DNA of 64,000 nt from the NCBI GenBank assembly GCA_034440615.1, contig JAOTOM010003678.1:112371-176370 (forward strand), given 5' to 3'. The notes beneath the pieces are model-generated. The model made no database searches, had not been told where the DNA came from, and worked only from the letters and a program-made list of their open reading frames with translations. The position numbers were made by a program, and so were the translations under genes. Shown here piece by piece: positions 22,648-34,969 of this stretch (positions are counted from its first letter, which is position 1; every line of letters begins with the position of its first letter). Source of the stretch: Ashinkailepas kermadecensis. Its lineage: Eukaryota; Arthropoda; Thecostraca; Neolepadidae.

Positions 22648-23785
22648 GACAGAGACGGGGGAGGGCGGTGTACTGTACAGCATCAGGGCGGCGCCGAGGA
22701 GCGCACAGTTATATATATATGACAGAGACGGGGAAGGCGGTGTACTGTACAGCATCAGGGCGGCGCCGAGGAGCGCACAGTTATATATATATGAATATAT
22801 ATATATATATGACAGAGACGGGGGAGGGCGGTGTACTGTACAGCATCAGGGCGGCGCCGAGGAGCGCATAGTTATATATATATGAATATATATATATATG
22901 ACAGAGACGGGGGAGGGCGGTGTACTGTACAGCATCAGGGCGGCGCCGAGGAGCGCACAGTCATATATATATGAATATATATATATATGACAGAGACGGG
23001 GGAGGGCGGTGTACTGTACAGCATCAGGGCGGCGCCGAGGAGCGCATAGTTATATATATATATGAATATATATATATATATGACAGAGACGGGGGAGGGC
23101 GGTGTACTGTACAGCATCAGGGCGGCGCCGAGGAGCGCACAGTTATATATATATGACAGAGACGGGGAGGGCGGTGTACAGCATCAGGGCGGCGCCGAGG
23201 AGCGCACAGTTATATATATATGACAGAGACGGGGGAGGGCGGTGTACAGCATCAGGGCGGCGCCGAGGAGCGCACAGTTATTATATATGACAGAGACGGG
23301 GGAGGGCGGTGTACAGCATCAGGGCGGCGCCAGGGCGCACATTATATATATGACAGGCGGGGGGGCGGTGTACGATCGCGCCCGCGCACAGTTATATATA
23401 TATGACAGACGGGCTGACGATGCGGGCTTATATATATATGACGACGGGGGGGCGTGTCGCATCGGCGGCGAATTATATATATGACGCGGGGGCGTCGCAT
23501 CCGGCGCCGGCACGTTTTATATATGACAGAGACGGGGGGCGTTCGCATGGCGCGCCAGCACGTTATATATATATGACAAGACGGGGCGGTGGCATGCGGG
23601 CCGCGCGTTATATATATATGACAGACGGGGGGGCGTGCGCATCGGCGGCCGCGCACTTATATATATATGACAGAGACGGGGGTGTACAGCATCAGGGCGG
23701 CGCCGAGGAGCGCACAGTTATATATATATGACAGAGACGGGGGAGGGCGGTGTACAGCATCAGGGCGGCGCCGAGGAGCGCACAG
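22648..23785. repeat. ~60-bp GC unit linked by AT spacers, ~15 copies
   Basis: Each copy has a GC-rich block (from GACAGAGACGGGG to GCGCA(C/T)AGT) of about 50-60 bp followed by a (TA)n spacer, sometimes doubled around TATGAATATA, so periods vary from about 60 to 93 bp. Early copies carry GTGTACTGTACAGCATC; later ones lose CTGTA to give GTGTACAGCATC. From about 23325 to 23680 the copies lose many small pieces while the AT spacers stay recognisable; clean copies return at 23660-23785. Confidence 0.93.
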
Positions 23786-23889
23786 TTATATATATATGAA
23801 TATATATATAAATATATATATAAATATATATATGAATATATATATGAATATATATATTTACATACATATGTATATATATATATATATAG

Positions 23890-23964
<75 letters not shown>

Positions 23965-23998
23965 GATATATATAGAATATATATATATATATATATAC

Positions 23999-24065
<67 letters not shown>

Positions 24066-24080
24066 CGTGTGTGTGTGTAT
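23786..24080. repeat. (AT)n and (GT)n microsatellite
   Basis: Long TA tract with ATG, ACAT and AGATA interruptions to about 24053, then a short GTGTGTGCGTGTG run. It grows out of the AT spacers of the preceding array. Confidence 0.96.
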
Positions 24081-24659
24081 AAAATACGCATACATGTTGG
24101 ATATTGAAGTTGCAGCGTCTCATCAAATTGCTGTGGAAACATCTAGATCGCATTGAAAACATGAAACCGCTCCGAGTATGATATTTTCTACCTGGCGACA
24201 CAGACAACTACCTAATCTTCAACGCATAGTACTTGGATCGCGCCTGATGCTCCTGGTTTCAACGACCCAGATTACGTCTCAGATTCTACGTATTATGAAA
24301 TAGCGTGTTTTGGGGAAAACGGATGAGTTTTAGATAGCGTTTTCTTCCCACGAAACTACTTCAAGCAGCGTTCGGGGCAATCGAAATCACACAATTTTCA
24401 AGCTCAAGACAACAAACAATTTTCAAACCTTGGAACTTAAGCTTAGAGCTTTCATGTGCAAATCCGTTAAAATCACTTCGAAGAGGAACTTCTTTCCTTC
24501 TTCATCTCAAATAAACCGTACAACTTTCCGAAACGCCAGTGCTATGCGTGACATAGATGTCATCCTCGATAAAAAAACTCACTTTCTTTCTCGGATCAAA
24601 ATAGTGCCATGGTGTCAAAAGGTAACAGGGAGCTTGGCCTGCTCCTTTGGACTTCTCAG
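24081..24659. other. No gene recognised
   Basis: Unique AT-rich sequence without recognisable features. Confidence 0.5.
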
Positions 24660-24733
24660 TCGGCACATATTTCCAGCTACTTGGCCTTGATTCACTTGTC
24701 GACCTTGACCTCTGCACGTGCCAATGTGCTAGA
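24660..24733. repeat. Old dispersed repeat, left part
   Basis: Matches 31137-31203 along its length (CACATA..TCCAG, CCTTGAT, then TTGA(C/A)CTC(T/C)GCA(C/A)GTGCCA and TGTGCTAGA). At 24734 the match stops and resumes at about 25721 with sequence equivalent to 31204 onward, so this is one repeat copy split by an insertion. Confidence 0.65.
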
Positions 24734-25720
24734 TTAACACGCGCCCTGGAGGGCCTCTGGAAATTACGCGCACTGGATGGGGGGGGCGGATTCCGCCCCC
24801 ATAAGATCTCAGCTCCTATTAAAGCTGGAGTAACGAAATTCGCAGAGTGGATGGGTACGGTAGTGAACTATATTGTGTGCAAATTTGATGACCTTAGGTC
24901 AATATCTTCAGGGTCAAATGAGGTCATATATGTCAAAATGTTCTTGTTTTGCGTGGCTTGGTTTCTCATTGTTACGGAGCGCTGTAATTGTGCTTAAATG
25001 CTCCAAAATGGACATCAATGACGTTTGAGACATTACTAATGATGCAATACAGATGCTAGACCCGGAATTTGACCTCAGGTCACCTATATAGCAGCACTTT
25101 ATCAGGTCAGTTACCTGTTCCAGTTACCGGAACCGGGCCGCCCGCCCGACTGCTCCGTCGGGCAGCTCGGCGCAATCGGCTTCGCGAAGAAAGGAATGAA
25201 GTATATGAATAAAGTATGGAAACGCTTAGGTACACTATGACAAACAGTATATTTCAGGATGTGTAGGGAGTAACATGCAAAGCGACATCAATCGCATGAC
25301 AGTCATTTGCATTTATGACAACATTCCAGTTGACCAAGTTTGGTTCCATTAACCCGTCATGAACTTGACCTGACTTGACCTCGGTGACCTAACATGACTT
25401 TGAAACTATATAGCATAACAATATACATCAAACAAGTCGCTAGTGTTGCCAAGAACACTTCCCTTTTGCCAATATACGGGAAGCGCATCAGCGCCGATTT
25501 TTGTGGTCTGGCGCTACGAAATGTTTTGACTTTAACGACCTGTAACTCAACAAATGTTCGTCCAATTTCCATTTTTCTTGCTTTAAACAACGTGCCGGTC
25601 ATTTTTAAGTAGGTACGCAAAATCTGGCGTATATCGACGGGTAAAATCTGGAGTTATGTACGAAAAATCGGAGAGGTGGGCGGATTTCGCCCCCCCTTCT
25701 CCCTCCAGTGCGCGTGTAAA
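24734..25720. mobile_element. 987-bp element with 20-bp terminal inverted repeats
   Basis: Left end TTAACACGCGCCCTGGAGGG; right end read inward TTTACACGCGCACTGGAGGG (18 of 20 match). A degenerate copy of the same end lies just inside on the left (24764), and GGGCGGATT(C/T)CGCCCCC palindromes follow at both ends. The interior has no coding frame and several TGACCT/AGGTCA words (GATGACCTTAGGTCA, TTTGACCTCAGGTCA, TTGACCTGACTTGACCT), recalling the dimer at 15005-15960. It is a non-autonomous DNA transposon by structure. I could not find a target duplication and do not assign a superfamily. Confidence 0.7.
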
Positions 25721-25850
25721 GTCATGCCATCGACATTGAGGCATGAAATCGCATTCGCTTCACGACCAGTCTGAAAACTAATGCGAAGTCCCGGGGAATA
25801 CACTCCGACATTGGTCTGTTTGACCCGACCCGGAAGGTCGACCAAAGGAG
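25721..25850. repeat. Old dispersed repeat, right part
   Basis: Continuation of the repeat at 24660-24733, aligning with 31204-31410 (CGA..AT..CATGAA, AAATCGCA, then CTCCGACATTGGTCTG against CCCCGACATTAGCCTG, GGAAG..GACCAA). Confidence 0.6.
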
Positions 25851-26695
25851 GTTGCGAAAGATATGATAAGCGACTCTGAAGTTCAAGGAGGGAACTGCAT
25901 CACACTGGACATAGCATGTCTTTATTTTTCCGAGAACAACCGTTGGTGCAGGATCAAACTGACTGCCTCGCGTTCGGTTCAGAAATTCAGCCACAATGGG
26001 AGAGCTGAGAACAGCACATATTGAAACAGCCAACAGCTTCGACTGTAGAACATCGTCAGGAGTTTCAAGTTTCGATGAGCGAAGTTCAGTGCTTCTCGAG
26101 ATGGCCCGTCACTACGACTGCACCCATCCCCCGCCATTGGGTATTGTGTGGGAGCATCCCAGAAACTTCAGAGATAATCACGAAGCCAAAAGACCTGCAC
26201 TGTGTCACAGCCATCAATTCGCTGGGGAGATTGTCTTGTGCCATCGATTTTTTGTCAGCCAATTCGGGAGCGAAATGCCGCAGAGTTCTCAAGTTCGCAT
26301 TGCCTTCTAAAGTCGTGTGTAGTGTCAATTTTGCGTGACATCGCTCACGATGGGCGTGTTGAAAATAGCTCAGATCTGGCTGGTGACTTAGAAGCATGAC
26401 ATTATTGTAATCCAGAATTACAGACATCGCGAGAGGGCGATTATAAGAGCGCTTGAAATCATCACAGGCCAAACGAATTGGGTATATTCAGGCTTTCTCC
26501 TGGATACTGTGCCGCAGAAATATAAGCTACCATCTAAGCTGAGAAAACGTTTACCAGATAATCAAAATTGTTCAACTCTTGGAATGCAGCCAACGCCTCA
26601 GCCATATTTATAGAGTACGGAATAAACTTCTGATTCACAGTATCCGCCTGCAAAAGCTTTGCTCCCTCCCTCTTTATCTCTTTCTCTTCATCTTT
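25851..26695. other. No gene recognised
   Basis: Unique sequence. A 128-codon minus frame (26472-26086) overlaps a 104-codon plus frame. Neither has a known domain. Confidence 0.45.
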
Positions 26696-27026
<331 letters not shown>

Positions 27027-27131
27027 TCCCTCTCGACAATTCTGAGAAACACTCATTAGGTGTATGTCGGCAAAGCCGCCGTACCCATTGACAAAACCAT
27101 ACATGGGCTCTTCGTAGTCATCGAACCGTTC

Positions 27132-27400
27132 CGTGGACTCCCCACAGTCACGAGATAACTGTGGACTCCCGACAGTCACGGGACCACTATGGACTCCCAC
27201 AGTCACGAGACCACCATGGACTCCCCACAGTCACGGGACCACTGTGGACTCCCCACAGTCCCGGGACCGCAATGGACTCCCCACAGTCACGGGACCACTG
27301 TGGACTCCCCACAGTCACGGGACCACTATGGACTCCCCACAGTCACGGGACCGCTATGGACTCCCCACAGTCACGGGACCACCGTGAACTCCTCGCCTTC
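27132..27400. repeat. 28-bp minisatellite, about 10 copies
   Basis: Unit starts TGGACTCCCCACAGTCACG. Early and late copies are diverged, and central copies are nearly identical. The period is not a multiple of three, so plus frames switch peptide register. Confidence 0.95.
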
Positions 27401-28549
27401 ACGAGACCTCCATGGACTCCCCGCCGGCAGCAGATCTCCGTGGACCCCTCCCCTCACCGCCGACGGACCCCCTGGACTCCCACCGCCGCCCGCCAGAGGC
27501 ACCGAGCCCACGCCCGCGGCACTTCTATGAAGCTAGGCCCAGCTGTTGCCGACTGATAGAGTCAGCGCATCAAACTTGGCAGATTCTTATCAAGTTCTTC
27601 CTTGGAATAGTTTAGATGACATCGTTCAGGCATAATGAGACGCGAAATATAACGTCGGGTGCGGCGGTAAAAATGGGCGGCGCTGACGTGCTATCTAAGT
27701 CAGCAGGCTCACCGGCAGGATCGAAAAGGCTGGGCAGGCTGAGTGTGCAGATCTGAACAGGCTGGACAGGCTGAGTGCGCGGATCCGAGGACGCAGGCTG
27801 AGCGGGAGTGTGGATCTGGGTAGCCCTGGCGAGCCCTGTGTGTGGAGCTGAGCGGCCTGGGAAGGTTGAGTGTGTGGCCTTGGGCAGTCCGATACAGCTG
27901 AGTTTGCGCCTCTGACCCGGCTGGGCAGGGTGAAGGTGCGGAGTTGAGTGAGCTGAGCAGACGCTGGTCTGAGTGGATTGATCGTGAATCTGAATTTAAA
28001 TGGACGCATAGTGAAGGTGCTCCAATTCACCAATAGTCTGACTGGTGAAGCTGGGCGAAATTGTGCAGCTAGATGCGTAGGTGAGGCTAGTGTGGGTGTA
28101 CCTGGGTGAAATAGCGGAGCCGGATGCACGGGTGAGGCTAGTGTGTGTATAGCTAACTTGATAGGTGGAACACTGATGCACACCTGTCAGGGTCAGAGGA
28201 CAGTAGCAGAGTTCGAAGAAATCTTGGGTCACCCCACCCCTCCTCCACAGAAAAGGAAGCAAAACAAAACGTGGAAATCGTCTTCCAAAAACTGCTGATA
28301 ATTCGCATGCCAATTATAAGCGAGATTCCGAGCCGCACTGAATATTGAAACTGGACTAAGCCATCGACTTCTCACTTGATGTGCTTAGTGAATACACGTT
28401 GTCCTTTACCTATGCAGCATTTTTCGTATCCCTGTTCTGTTGCGTCGTCTTTTCACTGATAAAAGTAGTGATTTATTAGGCGTGAGCAAGTGGGGTCTTC
28501 TCGATCTCTGGTCAGTGAGTCTGTCCCCGGTAACCAGGCTGGGTAAGGT
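27401..28549. other. Degenerate repeats, no gene
   Basis: 27700-27960 has loose repeats of GGCTG(G)(A/G)CAGGCTGAGTG. 28070-28150 has two or three ~50-bp repeats around GGTGAGGCTAGTGTG. No coding signal; frames of up to 162 codons on minus are products of the repeats. Confidence 0.6.
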
Positions 28550-28805
28550 GTCGGTCTGGTAACGAGTCGGTATGGTTGAGGTGAGGGTCTGGGTGAGGGG
28601 TCGGTATGGGTGAGGTGTCTGTCTGGATGAGGCGAGGGGCTAGGTGAGGGATTCGTATGGGTGAGGGGTCGGTGTGGGTGTGGCATTGATCTGGATGACG
28701 GGTTGGTATGGGTGAGAGGTCGGTGTCAGTGAGGGGTCGGTATGGGTGAGGTGAGGATCTGGGTAAGGGGTCGACATGGGTGAGGCGAGGGTCTGGGTGA
28801 GGGAT
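28550..28805. repeat. Imperfect ~20-bp minisatellite
   Basis: Irregular repeats of GGGTGAGGGGTCGGTATG with many indels, apparently an old array. Confidence 0.8.
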
Positions 28806-28861
28806 CGGTAATGTGAGAAGCTAAGCATTTGAAAACAAACGGCACGACACGTTGTCGTACA

Positions 28862-28961
28862 GTTCTGGTACATTTCTGATCGTCCCAGGGGACAGCCACA
28901 GCCAGCGAAATGTTCTGGTACATTTCTGATCGTCCCAGGGGACAGCCACAGCCAGCGAAGT
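28862..28961. repeat. 50-bp tandem duplication
   Basis: Two copies starting GTTCTGGTACATTTCTG at 28862 and 28912, almost identical. Confidence 0.95.
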
Positions 28962-29848
28962 GGGAACACCCTATCCCGCCTCAGCATCCGAGTCGCGGGA
29001 GCAGATTGTCTGGCGTCGCGAGCGGCAGATCAACAAGACCATCAACCGAGACCACTGAGTGGAATGCAGAGATATGGTACCCACCACCGCCGCACGTCAG
29101 ATGAGCGGCGCCACTTCCCCCCCGACGCCTGTCGCGGGGGGGGGGGGAAAGCAGTGCTGGCGTCTCAAGACCACTGCCACTGTCGCCAACCGGCCGAGGC
29201 TGGATGCACATTTGACGGCCCACTGAACACACATGCCGCCTTTTGTTAGGGCCGGGCGGCAAAAGTCCGGCCCGAGCAACAGTGCTCGGAACTGGCCGAG
29301 TTCGTGTGCAGTTGACACTGACAAAACGGAAAAGTTCAGCTGTAGTCAAGTGTGCAGGGATATTGCTAACCGGTCCGGCTTAATTATAGCGCAGATATGA
29401 GGAAAGCTCGATTCTCCTCGGTATATTTAGCTTGAGTGTTCGGATGGCGTCGCTTTTACGATTCTCGGATTTGGTCCGGCGCTGTGGAAAATGAGGGTAA
29501 ATGAAATAGGTATTGCCATCTTCCCACAGTTCTCAACATGCTCGAACAAATGGCTTGTGGAGCACTCATTCTAAGTACACGTACACCTCAAGCACCAAAA
29601 CGTCTCCACCTCTCGTCTTACGATACACTGTCACGTGACCATTGGCAGAAAATTTGTGGGCAATTATCCTTCTCAAGAATTATTCCAAATAAACAGAAAA
29701 AGGACACACAAAGTATTAGCATTGGCTTTTAGTTGCTTTTTGATACAGCAAAATACGCTTCGGATTCGAATTTTTCACTCAGGCTCAGATGTGCTCTTTT
29801 AAGTTTGATTCTACCCATTCTTATCCAGATGTATTTCGTGAAACCCTC
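28962..29848. other. No gene recognised
   Basis: GC-rich at first, with a G-run of about 13 near 29136-29150, then ordinary unique sequence. No element ends seen. Confidence 0.45.
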
Positions 29849-30094
29849 TTAACCCTCGCAGTGAGGGCGAAGGGGTAAGCTGACCCCTTGCAGATGTTTC
29901 TGAGGTGAATCCCTGCAGCATTCACGCAATCAATTTGAACTTTGGCACACATTCCGTCATGTGACATGTATACATGACCCAGGGACCCACAGGGACCCAG
30001 ATGGGCCCCTGTGGCTCTTATTAAGCCTTAATACTTTATAAATACATTGTGTCAAAATATTGGGTCCGAGGCGCTTAACCCTATTACGGTAGGG
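29849..30094. repeat. Two TTAA-CCCT hairpin motifs in direct orientation
   Basis: TTAACCCTC at 29849 and TTAACCCTA at 30075 are each followed by a small perfect hairpin (CCCTC/GAGGG and CCCTA/TAGGG). TTAA followed by CCCT is the end pattern of piggyBac-type elements, but no inverted partner was found, so they may be two truncated copies of one repeat end. Confidence 0.3.
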
Positions 30095-30393
30095 CTCGTA
30101 TAGGCCCGAATCTGTGGAGGGGGATCTCTCTGAGATATCGGACTTTATCGGGCCGATTTCAAAACTGGAGCTCAAGCAAATTCTACTGATTTAATTTACA
30201 CGTTTAGAGGGTCAAAATGACAAATTGGTCGGAATCACCAAGGCAGGAGGAAAAGTAAGGAGGGGCAGTTAATGAAAACCAATTGGAACTGTGATTGTAT
30301 TTTATTTCGGTAAAATTGTGCAATGACGGGCATAAATGATTCTTGATGGTTCAACCCACCATTTGATGTCTACACATGCAGAGCTGAAATAGC

Positions 30394-30626
30394 CAATGGC
30401 GTAGCCAAGAGCCTAGTGAGGGGTGGGTGTCATCTGTTCTATGTGGTCGGTCCTTCTTCGCAGTCAGTGTCATAAATGCCTGTCCTTCTTGCATAATATC
30501 AACACTTGTCATGAGGTTTTTGACCAGAGGTGTCGCCATGGAATTATACTAGAGAGGATCCCGGGAGGCCCGAGTGGGAACGCTACTATAATCATTCGCC
30601 ATGGAAATCTCTTGGCTCCGCCACTG
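30394..30626. mobile_element. MITE candidate with CA(A/G)TGGCG ends
   Basis: Left end CAATGGCGTAGCCAAGAG and right end read inward CAGTGGCGGAGCCAAGAG match at 16 of 18. The 233-bp interior has no element-encoded protein. Ends of this type are common in hAT-like MITEs, but the flanking 8-mers (GAAATAGC and CGTGTGAT) do not match, so the copy is old or the ends are slightly off. Confidence 0.45.
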
Positions 30627-31136
30627 CGTGTGATATATCTTAATCGTGTGTCCTGTCGTAAGAAAAATGTTTTCCTGGGCATAATTTTGCTAATAATCTA
30701 TATAATTGCATAATTGCTAATAATAAAAGTATGTAAATCCGAACATATGTAGTGGAAAATGTGTGCTTTAGAGAAGTGTCAGGTTTCAAGATATTCTCAG
30801 GTCCGGTCACTGATACGTGATCAGAAATATCCCATAGGCACAAGCATTCCAGGCTTTCTACAGTCTAAAATGCGGACTATTAGAATGTAAAAATGGCTAA
30901 ACCAAAGCTATTTTGTACATCGAGGTCATTTTCTATGTACTTGGTGTCCATAAATTAGACTTGAATGTTTTTATTTGCTCGGAATGTTTATTGAAGAACT
31001 GTAAACAAATGAACGCTTTCGATTCTTGTACTTAGAACAAATATTTGATGGAGTGGAAGCCATGACTTTTGTTTTCGTTGCACTTATCACCTTTTACTGA
31101 GTGCAGTCTCTTTCCAATATAGTGACATGCAACAGC
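30627..31136. other. No gene recognised
   Basis: AT-rich unique sequence. Confidence 0.5.
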
Positions 31137-31410
31137 CTACCACATACCTCCAGGAATTTGACCTTGATGAGATCGGTGATCTTGAACTCCGCAAGTGCCA
31201 CCTGTGCTAGACTACGTATTCGATGTATATATCATGAATTTGAATGAAACACGAAATCGCAATAGGCACGAACACGAAATCAGAAGACGCATTATTGAAG
31301 TACGATATCGCATTTGTTTCACTGGCAGGGTCCGAGAACTACAACGAAGACGGATCGTAACTGTACCCCGACATTAGCCTGCTTGACCTGTCCTGGAAGA
31401 CCAATCAAAA
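31137..31410. repeat. Old dispersed repeat, uninterrupted copy
   Basis: Paralogue of 24660-24733 plus 25721-25850 without the 987-bp element. It gives the pre-insertion state, which supports the ends assigned to that element. Family unknown. Confidence 0.6.
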
Positions 31411-33769
31411 TAGATAGAGGGAATGTTCCAAGCAACTCCAACGGTCAAGTACGCGGCTACACCACGCTTACCGCATCTCTCTATAGTAATTGGAACAAGT
31501 CAGTGGTGGGGGGGGGGGGGGGGGTTCAAATTGACCCTGCAGGCACTGCGAGTGGTAGACAATTCTCCCGCACTGGGAGGGTTGATTTTTGTTTTCAAAG
31601 AAAGAGGTTGGCGGTTACATTTCTGCAAGCAGGTAACTTCAACAGAGAATCACGGTGCAGTGCATCATTTCAAGTTCTGATTGTTGTTACTCAGAGCCAC
31701 TCTTTTCATTTTGAAAGGCACCAACTTTCATCACGACATTTCTCCTGAAGTACTCTCAATATTTGCTCAAAGAAAGAGTGGCGGCTACATTTCGGCGCGC
31801 CACTAACCACATATCTCGCACCGCAGCCAGTACTCACCACCTGTCCAGGGTGGCAAATGGGTACAATCTTTGTTTTGCATTCCCGGAACCTCGGGTTCAG
31901 GCACAATAGGGAGGGATGACGCTTCTTATTTCTTTTGTAGTAATGCAATTGGGCGAACATATTCCATACGAAATCACTTCAGCTCTGCGCACGTGCTTAA
32001 CTGTATAAATACCCAAGAACAATTTATCTATTAGCTATGACTGATATAACAAGGAGATGCGACTTCAGGCGCATTTTTCACACTTGTCGTAGCTCGTCCA
32101 GCGTCTCTATAGGCGCCTGATACCGTAACCATGACAACGGTGTTTACTACATGCATTTCCTTTTCCTTCCTTCTTACGGATTGGATGTTTGCTGGAGGTA
32201 TCTGTTTACCTTGGGAGGATGGCTGAGGAATGGGTGTTCAAAGGTAGGAATTAAACACACATATTATCACGGACTGCAACTTAGAGATGCGACTGGAACT
32301 TGGAGCTACGTATTCATCTTCTGAATGATATTAAGTTAGATTTTAAGAAAGGCATGCATTTCGCAAAGAAAGCATCGAAGGCATCTATTCTGAGAGAATT
32401 TGGAAGCAATACGGAAGCAGAAGCAAAGGAGCATTGTCAATGCATCTTTCACTAAGCAAATAACAAAGCACGAATCAATGCTTCCGCATCAGATATCCTG
32501 CTTGGTTAGTATATTTCCGATTAATAGTTTCGACCATGACTTCATACGGGGACTGACAATCCTCCTGGCCTCTTGCTCTACGAAAATGAGGAATCAAATT
32601 CAGTTTCATATAGCCTCATTATCCATCCTGGCCCTGGATCTTCATATATCTTCAGCCGCCATCTTTCTCCCGCTTGGATTAGCCGCAGCCTGTATTAGTA
32701 ACAATACAATAATCTATATTTAGCCGCGAATTGCAAGAGTAAGCATTATGAGTACGTTGGCAAGGTACAGCAGGAGGACGGTGTCCTCAGATTATGCGAT
32801 TGCAATTGTCCACCACCGCTCGATTAATTTTCTGGTTATCAGAGTTACTGTTGATTGTTTCTCAATTTTTATCCTGAAACATTCTTAAGAGGATATGGCT
32901 TTAGCGAGCCTTTTTTAATATAAAAGTGAGCCCGAATGTCAATTTTGGAACACAATCCTCAACTCTGGACTTGGGCCCTAGGACGTTGCTTTGCCACAAA
33001 TTCAATGACGGTTTTGACTCTGAGAAACTTTAAATATCAGGGTAACGTATCGATGTTTGCCAACTGGTTTTCCAGGCAGGTGCATCCATATACCCGGCCT
33101 GAATGATCGAATATATCCACACATCGACTAATCAACGTGGTGGATTCTTTGAGCAAAACTATCCTTGGATAATCAGTCAAAATACAAAGTACGAATTATG
33201 CCCTGCACGTGGAACATTGATTTCTTCCACAATGCATCCATATCATAAATACTTCACCATTTAGAGGTAGCGAGAATGGTTTGAAGAGGACCCTCTCAGT
33301 GAAGGCGGAGAAAGCCAGCAATCCATTGCTTTGGTATATTTTTCAAGTGTCGATCAATTTGGGAGGAAAACGATATGCTGCCCTCCCGTTCCATGTTACG
33401 TTTGGGGGGGAGTATGGCCTGATTCTCCCCTCCCCCACCACCCCCGCATCCGCTAGTAGACGTGACTTTTGAGTAAGTTAGCAGTGATTCAACAGGCTGA
33501 GCTGTCCGCTGCGATAAGAAGCATGGGTGCATCAAAATCGTGCGGCCCTGATAGTGCACCTCTGCTCGCCTTCCGGCGGTGCTTCCATGTGCTTGTCCCA
33601 TCTCTCTTATAATCATCAACCTAATCACATCTCGTTTCTTTCCTGATGCCTGAAAAACTGCCATCGCCAAACCATACATAAATCAGGCAGGACGGGGCGT
33701 CCACCCCCAGCAACTTCTTTCCTTTCCCACTTTTCTTCGTGTTCTAAAAGGAACATGTCCTATCACCCT
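31411..33769. other. No gene recognised
   Basis: Long stretch of unique sequence. There is a G-run of about 17 at 31508-31524 and a GGGGGGGAG/CTCCCC palindromic segment at 33402-33436 followed by CATCCGCTAGTAG, which may be one end of a lost DNA element. Frames of 127-144 codons have no known domain. Confidence 0.4.
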
Positions 33770-34800
33770 CCAGTTTTCCCAATATGCCTACAGACTGAAT
33801 AACTACACCAAGAACGCCCTGTGGGACATCACCAGCTGATGCACTATGGTGATTGATACTATTCAGTCAAAACGCATCCTTCGCATCCATCGACTTAAGC
33901 AAGACATTTGACAGCATGGACCACTCAATGACGATCGCCAAGCTGCAGCCCTTGCGAGTCAGACTGGAGATATACCGTGGGGTGATACGGTATACCCCCA
34001 GTCTAGTTCCAGAGCTACCTGGCAGGCGAGCATCAGGTGGTGAGAGTGGATGCCATGCGCAATCCTCCCGCTGGTGCTCGGTGTCCCGCAGGGCTGAATT
34101 CTAGGTCCGATTTTCTTCCATATCCTTGTCAATGACCTCGCCTCTTTTCTTCTTCACGGTTGACTGTTTTCCTATGCTGACGATACTCACCCTACCTTGG
34201 TGAAAGGATGCAATGTCATCTTGTTTTCATTGCCCAAAATAGTTCCAATTTCGATCGCGACGACGTCAAACTCCTTGTTTTCATGCACACTCCTTGCATG
34301 CACTCACTCCTTCTTCATCTCTTCCACTGATTATCTGTGTGGAGAGACGCCGCCAACTGTCCACTGGGTCGCGGTCGCGTCATCAACCTCGCTGCCAGGC
34401 TCGTGACCGGAGCCAGACGCTGTGACCACGTCACCCCTACACTTGGCGAGCTGGGGACACTTGAAGCGCGGTGGGCAACATGATGGTGCATCGTGACTGT
34501 GTACATGTGCATCGCGCCCTGGACTCAATCGATGCACCCAGCGAGCGGCAGGGTCTGCTTGCCGCGAGCGCTATGGTCTTGCAGCAGCGCACACGGGCTG
34601 CAGCTAGGGCTTGCAGTGCTGCAGTGCTGGCGTGCTGCAGTGCTGCAGTTACTTGCAGTGCTGGCGCACTGCAGGTGCGTCGCCAGACTCGCTGACATTC
34701 ATCTCCACTTATTTTACCGCGCCATTGCTAAATGGCGTCCCAGCATTGGGGAGGCCCCGCGGGGCCCTGCGTCGTGCAGTTTGCCGAGTTTAAATAAAGC
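33770..34800 (+). pseudogene. Decayed LINE reverse transcriptase, 3' half
   Basis: Plus-strand remains of a second CR1/Jockey-type polymerase, different in sequence from the one at 19262-21318. Readable in order: QYAYRLNNYTKNALWDITS (33778 on), ASIDLSKTFDSMDHS (motif A, 33880-33925), GPIFFHILVNDLASF and SYADDTH (motif C, about 34170-34190), RVINLAARLVTGARRCDHVT (34378-34437), VHRALDSIDAPSER (34506-34547) and DIHLHLFYRAIAKW (34694-34735). Stops and frame changes separate most blocks. Between the last two lies an imperfect CTGCAGTG expansion (34608-34668). It keeps motif A Asp and YADD but cannot make a protein. Confidence 0.85.
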
Positions 34801-34969
34801 TGCAGGGTGCGTGGTGATGGGCGACGGGACGGTGTCTGTCTGGCCCTGGGGAAACGTCTAACAGGGAAACTAATTATCTGATCATATAACTAAATAGACA
34901 GAGACGCGGAAGATAAATGTATGTCACAACAGAAGGGCCCGTCGATAAAGCGAGGTCTCTGGTTACCAA

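Noticed and set aside
22648..24207. Tyr/Ile-rich frames
   Set aside because: Products of the (TA)n spacers and tract.
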